The position numbers were made by a program, and so were the translations under genes. This document shows positions 59,304 to 64,000 of a DNA stretch of 64,000 nt, piece by piece (within the stretch, counting starts at the first letter, position 1; every line of letters begins with the position of its first letter). The stretch is from Actinacidiphila sp965342175 (GTDB taxonomy: Bacteria; Actinomycetota; Actinomycetes; Streptomycetales; Streptomycetaceae), in contig NZ_CBDRBL010000001.1 of NCBI RefSeq assembly GCF_965342175.1, positions 134,425-198,424 on the forward strand, read 5' to 3'. The notes under the pieces were generated by a model that was given only the letters and a program-made list of their open reading frames with translations, was not told the origin of the DNA and searched no databases.

Positions 59304-60350
59304 GTGGTGCTGCAGGTGCGCGGTGTCGTACTGCCCGAGCGGGAGGAGCGTTCCTTCCGGATCGAGGGCGGCCGGCTGAGGGCCGGGGCCGCCCCGGATG
59401 CCGAGCTCGTCGTCGACGGCGGCTGGCTGCTGCCCGGCCTGGTCGATGCACATACCCACCCCGGCACCGAGAGCATCGAGGCCCCGTTCAGCGACGCGAC
59501 GCTTCGGCGGCATCTGACCGACCACCGGGACGCCGGAGTGCTGCTGGTACGCACGCCCGGGTCCGCAGCCCGCATCCCCGACTGGGTGGACGAGGACCCG
59601 GACATGCCCCGCGTCCACTCGGCCGGACGCTGGCTGGCCACCCCGGGCCGTTTCTTCCCCGGCTTCGGAAGACACGTGACCGAGGCCGACCTGGTCCGCG
59701 CAGCCGTGGAGGAGGCCACCGCGTCGTCGGGTTGGTGCAAGGTCATCGGGGACTGGAGGCATGACGAACCCGCACTGCCGCTGGACGTCCTCACCGCTGT
59801 CGTCCAGGCCGTCCACTCGATCGGCGGCCGGGTGGCCGCCCACTGCCAGACCAGCGAGGGCAGTCGCAACGCCGTCCTGGCCGGAGTCGACACTCTGGAG
59901 CACGGCATGCACCTGGACCCGAGCCTGATCGATCGGATGGCGGAGCAGGGCACCGCGTTCGTCCCCACGCTCAGCGTCTTCGGCTCCGGAGCCGACCGGC
60001 GGCGGGCCGCCGAACCGAGCGCCCGCCGAAACTGGTGGCTGGCCGGATGGGACGCGATGCTGCCCAACGTGAGAGCCGCACACGAGGCCGGTGTCCGCGT
60101 CCTGGCCGGCACCGACAGCTTCCCGTGCGGCACCGTCGGCTCGGAGATCGAATGGCTGGTCCGTGCGGGCCTGCCGCCCGAAGCGGCGTTGGGCGCGGCC
60201 TCCTGGTCGGCCCGCTCCTACCTCGGCCTGCCCGGCCTGGTCGACGGAGCCCCCGCCGATCTCGTCGCCTACGACACCGACCCCGCGCTCGACGCCTCCG
60301 CTCTGGACCACCCCAGCCGCATCATCCTCCGCGGCCGGGTCATCGCCTGA
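59304..60350 (+). CDS. Amidohydrolase family protein
   Basis: A 348-residue metal-dependent hydrolase with the complete barrel set: LVDAHTHPG (H50, H52), WCKVIGDW (lysine), RVAAHCQTSEG, DTLEHGMHLDPS and VLAGTDSFPCG. It cleaves an amide, lactone or amine on an unknown small molecule; imidazolonepropionase/prolidase-like relatives fit the size. GTG with GGGGAGG 6 nt upstream. It is a full-length contrast to the barrel-less protein at 3146-3550. Confidence 0.9.
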   Translation: MVLQVRGVVLPEREERSFRIEGGRLRAGAAPDAELVVDGGWLLPGLVDAHTHPGTESIEAPFSDATLRRHLTDHRDAGVLLVRTPGSAARIPDWVDEDPDMPRVHSAGRWLATPGRFFPGFGRHVTEADLVRAAVEEATASSGWCKVIGDWRHDEPALPLDVLTAVVQAVHSIGGRVAAHCQTSEGSRNAVLAGVDTLEHGMHLDPSLIDRMAEQGTAFVPTLSVFGSGADRRRAAEPSARRNWWLAGWDAMLPNVRAAHEAGVRVLAGTDSFPCGTVGSEIEWLVRAGLPPEAALGAASWSARSYLGLPGLVDGAPADLVAYDTDPALDASALDHPSRIILRGRVIA

Positions 60351-60478
60351 AGGTCACGCGTCGATCCACCGTCCTTGACGACGCCTCGAGTGAGAACGGG
60401 GATCTCCACCGCGCCCCGAGGTCCCGCCATGATCGAGCACCGACCGGCACTGTCACCGACGTGTCGGCCGGGGTACAC

Positions 60479-61654
60479 CTACGGCAGCAGCCCGTGCGGA
60501 GGGAAGACGGCCCGCCGGGTCGCCAGGATCGCCTGGTCCAGCCGGTCCGCCGGGTCGTACCCTGCGTCCTCGAAACCGGTGAACGCCGCGTCCCGCCCGT
60601 CCGTCATCCGCAGCGGCCCCATCTGGCGCGTCCTGCGGTACACCTCCGCCCGCCACTCCTCGGGCGTCTCCGTCTCCGGCGCGATCGGCCGCCCGGCGGC
60701 GATGCCCACCAGGTGCGTCCACGTCCGGGGCACCACGTCCACCACCGCGTAGCCACCCCCGCCCAGGGCGACCCAGCGGCCCCCGGCGTGCTCGTGCGCC
60801 AGGCCGTGCAGCGCCTCCGCGACGGCCCGTTGCGCGTCCAGGCTCACCGCGAGGTGCGCCAGCGGGTCCTCGAAGTGCGTGTCCGCGCCGTGCTGGCTCA
60901 CCAGCACCTGCGGACGGAAGGCCGCCAGCAGCTCCGGCACGACCGCGTGGAACGCCCGCAGCCAGCCCTCGTCCCCCGTGCCGGCCGGCAGCGCCACGTT
61001 CACCGCGGTGCCCTCCGCGGACGCGCCGCCGGTCTCCTCCGGCCACCCGGTCTGCGGGAAGAGGGTGCGCGGGTGCTCGTGCAGGGAGATCGTCAGCACC
61101 CTCGGATCGTCCCAGAAGGCCGTCTGGACGCCGTCGCCGTGGTGCACGTCCACGTCCACGTACGCGACGCGCTCCGCGCCCAGCTCCAGCAGCCGGGCCA
61201 CGGCCAGCGCGGCGTCGTTGTAGACGCAGAAACCCGAAGCCATCGCGGGCATCGCGTGGTGCAGACCGCCCGCGAAGTTCACCGCGTGCGCCACCTCGCC
61301 GCGCCACACCGCCTCCGCCGCCCCGACCGACTGGCCCGCGATCAGCGCCGAGACGTCGTGCATGCCCTCGAACGCCGGGGTGTCCACGGTGCCCAGCCCG
61401 TACGCCAGCTCCGTCAGGCCCCGGGGGTCGGCCGAGGCCCGGCGCACCGCCGCCACGTACTCCGCGTCGTGCACCAGTCGCAGCGTCGAGTCGCCGGCCG
61501 CGGGTGCCGCGGCGACCGTGACCGCGCGATCCAGGCCGAAGGCCCGGACCAGTCCCATGGTCAGTGCGAGCCGCACCGGATCCATCGGGTGCCCGCGACC
61601 GAAGTCATAGCCCGTTACCTGCTCGTCCCACATCAGCTGTGCGCGGCCGCTCAT
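60479..61654 (-). CDS. acuC: Acetoin utilization/histone-deacetylase family protein
   Basis: A 391-residue class I HDAC-like deacetylase. Zinc and charge-relay residues lie in NFAGGLHHAMPAMASGFCVY, YVDVDVHHGDGVQTAFW and VSQHGADTHFEDPL; ALGGGGYAVVDVVPRTWT closes the site. In Bacillus and actinobacteria AcuC deacetylates acetyl-CoA synthetase and other lysines. The start codon lies 50 nt inside the end of the MFS gene, so the two are tightly linked. Confidence 0.92.
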   Translation of the reverse strand: MSGRAQLMWDEQVTGYDFGRGHPMDPVRLALTMGLVRAFGLDRAVTVAAAPAAGDSTLRLVHDAEYVAAVRRASADPRGLTELAYGLGTVDTPAFEGMHDVSALIAGQSVGAAEAVWRGEVAHAVNFAGGLHHAMPAMASGFCVYNDAALAVARLLELGAERVAYVDVDVHHGDGVQTAFWDDPRVLTISLHEHPRTLFPQTGWPEETGGASAEGTAVNVALPAGTGDEGWLRAFHAVVPELLAAFRPQVLVSQHGADTHFEDPLAHLAVSLDAQRAVAEALHGLAHEHAGGRWVALGGGGYAVVDVVPRTWTHLVGIAAGRPIAPETETPEEWRAEVYRRTRQMGPLRMTDGRDAAFTGFEDAGYDPADRLDQAILATRRAVFPPHGLLP

Positions 61655-62828
61655 GGCCGACACCGTATCGGGCGGAATCGGTCCCGAACGAGTGGGCGTA
61701 CAGCAGAGTCGCCGCCACCAGCAGCATCGGCACCAGCATCGCCCCCCGGTAGCTCCAGGCGTCGCCCAAGGCGCCCACCAGGGGTGAACCGACCAGGAAA
61801 CCCACATAGTTGAAGATGTTCAGCCGCGCGATCGCCGTGTCCGACGCCTCCGGGAAAAGCCGCCCGGCAGCCGCGAACGTCTGCGGCACGATCACACACA
61901 GGCCCAGCCCCAGCAGCGTGAAGCCCGCCATCCCGACCCACGCGCCGGGCGCGGCCGCGACCACCGCGAAGCCCGCCGCCGCCACCAGCGCGCCCGCCCG
62001 CACCACCGCTGCCGCCCCGAAGCGCCGCACACCGAGGTCCCCGACCGAACGGCCCAGGAGGGTGGTGACCATGTAGACGTTGTACGGGACGGTGGCCAGC
62101 TGCTCGGAACCGCCGAGCACGTCCTGCAGGTACTTCGCGCTCCAGTTGGAGACGGTGGAGTCGCCGATGTACGCGAACGCCATCACCAGGCACAGCGGGA
62201 GCAGCAACCGCATCGCCACGGGAGCCGCGGCCGACGCGGCGGGTGTGCCGCCGGTTTCCGCCCTCCCGTCGACGTACCAGCGGCTGCCCACCAGCGTCAG
62301 CGGGATCAGCACCGCCACCACCGGCCCGTACAGCAGCGCCAGCGACAGCTGCCAGTGCGCCCCCGCCCAAGCCAGCGACGCCCCCAGGATGCCGCCGAGG
62401 CTGTACGCGGCGTGGAAGCCCAGCATGATGCTGCGGCCGTAGGCACGCTGCAGACTCACCCCGAGCATGTTCATGGACGCGTCCAGGGCGCCGACGCATA
62501 TCCCGAAGACGGCCAGCGCCGCGGCCAGTTGCCACAACGCCTCCCCGGCGCCGGCCCCCAGCAGCGCCAGGCACACCGCCGGCTGCGCCCAGCGCAGCAC
62601 CACGCTCGGCCGCACCCGCTTCACCAGGTGCTCGGTGGCGACGCTCCCCACACCCGCCAGCACCGGCACCGCGGCCAAGAACGCGGGCAGCAGCGCGTCA
62701 CTGACGCCGTAGCGGTCCTGCAGCGCGGGGATCCGGGTCACCAGCAGAGCGAAGGTCGCCCCTTGCGCGAAGAAGCCGACGGCCAGCGAGGCCCGTCCAT
62801 GGCGCAGACCGCCGTCGATGCCGTCCAT
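61605..62828 (-). CDS. MFS transporter
   Basis: A 407-residue, 12-helix major facilitator. GFFAQGATFALLVTRIPAL begins helix 1, FGICVGALDASMNMLGVSLQ and GFHAAYSLGGILGASLAWAG are characteristic of the fucose-permease-like/YbjJ subgroup. Substrate unknown. The C-terminal tail (ERPRTADVGRAGNGL) overlaps acuC by 50 nt. Probably co-transcribed with acuC. Confidence 0.9.
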   Translation of the reverse strand: MDGIDGGLRHGRASLAVGFFAQGATFALLVTRIPALQDRYGVSDALLPAFLAAVPVLAGVGSVATEHLVKRVRPSVVLRWAQPAVCLALLGAGAGEALWQLAAALAVFGICVGALDASMNMLGVSLQRAYGRSIMLGFHAAYSLGGILGASLAWAGAHWQLSLALLYGPVVAVLIPLTLVGSRWYVDGRAETGGTPAASAAAPVAMRLLLPLCLVMAFAYIGDSTVSNWSAKYLQDVLGGSEQLATVPYNVYMVTTLLGRSVGDLGVRRFGAAAVVRAGALVAAAGFAVVAAAPGAWVGMAGFTLLGLGLCVIVPQTFAAAGRLFPEASDTAIARLNIFNYVGFLVGSPLVGALGDAWSYRGAMLVPMLLVAATLLYAHSFGTDSARYGVGHERPRTADVGRAGNGL

Positions 62829-62871
62829 GAGCGTGCAGCGTAGGGCTGCCGGCTACGGACGGGTAGAGCGG

Positions 62872-63519
62872 TCACACGAAGAGTTTCGCCGCCAGTTCGG
62901 CCATGTCCGCGAACAACTCCCGTGCCCCCGCGAGCTTCTCCGCCGGCGTCATCGCCGTGAAGCCGAAGGCGTCCATTCCGGCCGCCACCGCGGCCCGCAC
63001 CCCGAGCGGACTGTCCTCCACCACGGCGCACCGCTCCGGAGCCACGCCCATCGTGCGCGCGGCGTGCAGGAACAGGTCCGGAGCCGGCTTCCCACGCCCG
63101 ACGTCCTGCGCGCTGAAGATCCGCTCCTCGCCGAAGTGCTCGTACAGCCCCGTCTTCTTCAGCGCCACCCGGATGCGCTCGTGACTGCCCGAGGACGCGA
63201 CGCAGTGCGCAATCCCGTCCGCCGCCAGCTTGTCCAGCACCGTCGCCACACCCGGCACCGACTCCAGCTCGCGCCGGAAGCCGTCGAAGACCCGTGCGTA
63301 GTAGGTCGCGTCGAAGTCCTCCGGCAACCGCTGCCCGGTGCGCTCGGCGACCAGATCGTGGACGCGGTGCATCGCAGAGCCCATGTAGTCGCGGACGGAC
63401 TCCTCGTAGGAGGTCGGGTGCCCGACCTCCGTCAGCAGGCCCGCCAGGATGCGGTTGGCTATCGGCTCGCTGTCCACGAGCACGCCGTCGTTGTCGAAGA
63501 TGACCAGGTCGTAGCGCAC
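62872..63519 (-). CDS. HAD family phosphatase (beta-phosphoglucomutase-like)
   Basis: A 215-residue HAD hydrolase with a cap. LVIFDNDGVLVDSEPIAN (motif I), CVASSGSHERI (motif II), GRGKPAPDLFLHAA (lysine) and CAVVEDSPLGVRAAVAAGMD (motif IV). Sugar-phosphate phosphatase or phosphomutase; substrate open. GTG start at 63519 (VRYDLVIFDN). It is 43 nt upstream of the MFS gene, same strand. Confidence 0.9.
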   Translation of the reverse strand: MRYDLVIFDNDGVLVDSEPIANRILAGLLTEVGHPTSYEESVRDYMGSAMHRVHDLVAERTGQRLPEDFDATYYARVFDGFRRELESVPGVATVLDKLAADGIAHCVASSGSHERIRVALKKTGLYEHFGEERIFSAQDVGRGKPAPDLFLHAARTMGVAPERCAVVEDSPLGVRAAVAAGMDAFGFTAMTPAEKLAGARELFADMAELAAKLFV

Positions 63520-63637
63520 CGCCCCACTGTAATCGGGCACGGGTCCCGGCCGACGCGGCCGAACCCGCCCTCCCGCTGCCCCTTCGCACCACAGTGACCG
63601 GCGAGGGACGCAACGCCCCAGCACTGGCGGGAGATCT

Positions 63638-63835
63638 GTGAGACGACGCGGGTTTCTCACACTCACCGGCGCGGGCCTGACGGTCCTCGCCACCTCACAG
63701 GGCCCGCGGCTCCGGCACGTGAGCCGCGCATCGTCGTCCTCGACACCCTGCCCAACGGCTACGGCTCGGTGCGTGTTCTCGGCCGCCCCGTCCTGGACCC
63801 GTCCACCGGACGTGGCGCACCGTGCACCGCATTCC
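63638..63835 (+). pseudogene. Broken Tat-signal gene at window end
   Basis: GTG with GGGAG upstream starts VRRRGFLTLTGAGLTVLATS, a clear twin-arginine signal. Directly after it the frame turns to low-complexity sequence, while the next frame reads REPRIVVLDTLPNGYGSVRV then LGRPVLDPSTGRG, which looks like a real mature domain. A one-base frameshift near 63700 would join them. Either a decayed gene or a sequencing error. The remaining part is short. Confidence 0.5.
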
Positions 63836-63972
63836 CCTTCCGCCCCGGCACGAGGGCAGCGAGGGCCAGGCCAACGCCTCTGGCCGGCAAGCACCCTTCG
63901 TTCCGCCTGAGGCGTGTTCGCCCGGCGTCGCGGAGTTATGGATCGGTGTGCGCTGACGACCTGGCACCAACG

Positions 63973-64000
63973 CAAAAAAGCCCCGGTTCCCGAGTCGATG
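63973..64000 (-). terminator. Possible half terminator at window edge
   Basis: AAAAAAGCCCCGGTTCCC (63975-63992), read on the minus strand, is a GC arm followed by a six-U tail. The other arm would lie beyond the window. Confidence 0.3.

Noticed and set aside
59304..60350. Amidohydrolase as aminodeoxyfutalosine deaminase
   Set aside because: The metal site fits many amidohydrolases, and the gene is over 40 kb from the mqn genes; nothing in the sequence points to this substrate.
1..64000. CRISPR array, defence island, prophage or biosynthetic cluster
   Set aside because: No repeat-spacer pattern, no cas, phage structural, PKS/NRPS or restriction genes were seen; repeats found are 2-3 copies of 12-14 bp without spacers.

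Overview
The sequence is very GC-rich with strong third-position GC bias, and its genes are those of a Streptomyces chromosome core: futalosine-route menaquinone genes, a rex-hemACD operon, the developmental sigma factor gene bldN with its anti-sigma gene, and a class I lysyl-tRNA synthetase. I see no biosynthetic gene cluster, prophage, tRNA gene or CRISPR array.

Layout. 0-0.7 kb: a DUF4180 gene overlapped by an excisionase-like HTH gene. 0.8-18.2 kb: menaquinone block, nearly all on the minus strand: geranylgeranyl-reductase-like enzyme, menG, a barrel-less amidohydrolase-like gene, mqnC, a membrane Ser/Thr kinase, mqnA, then (past a cold-shock gene, an amidase and small genes) mqnE, an Lrp regulator, ubiX, mqnP and mqnL. 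mqnB, mqnD and a polyprenyl diphosphate synthase are not here. 18.3-19.2 kb: two small plus-strand genes. 19.3-23.6 kb: resA-ccdA-resB-ccsB, a System II cytochrome c maturation operon. 23.7-27.4 kb: polysaccharide deacetylase, histidine phosphatase and hemL. 27.6-37.1 kb: an accessory stretch of small unknowns, a protein-tyrosine phosphatase, three related secreted DUF3558-like proteins, an SDR, rtcB and a DUF2637 membrane protein. 37.1-38.0 kb: a graveyard holding a truncated IS5-type transposase and coding fragments. 38.1-41.7 kb: lysS and argS, divergent. 41.7-45.2 kb: DUF4253 protein, a His-rich secreted peptide, a hydrolase and hemB. 45.4-50.3 kb: rex-hemA-hemC-hemD behind a Rex operator. 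50.3-58.0 kb: exonuclease, glutaredoxin, HAD phosphatase, bldN-rsbN, acyltransferase, epimerase, a 32-residue basic protein and bdtA. 58.1-63.5 kb: phosphatase-like protein, amidohydrolase, acuC, an MFS transporter and a HAD phosphatase; the window ends in a broken Tat-signal gene.

How the genes fit together. Much of the window serves respiration: quinone synthesis and tail modification, cytochrome c assembly, and heme synthesis (hemL, hemB, hemA, hemC, hemD) under the NADH sensor Rex. From memory, S. coelicolor keeps the hemL/resA/mqn block (around SCO44xx-45xx) and the lysS/argS/rex/bldN block (around SCO33xx) far apart. Here they meet near the 35.7-38.0 kb graveyard, which is therefore a candidate rearrangement junction.

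I do not see one unmistakable new system. The best leads are the barrel-less amidohydrolase-like protein beside mqnC, the two repeat-rich secreted peptides (Gly/Tyr-rich and His/Arg-rich), the perfect dyad between rtcB and a lipoprotein gene, the HTH/DUF4180 pair with a dyad on its promoter, and the 37 kb junction.
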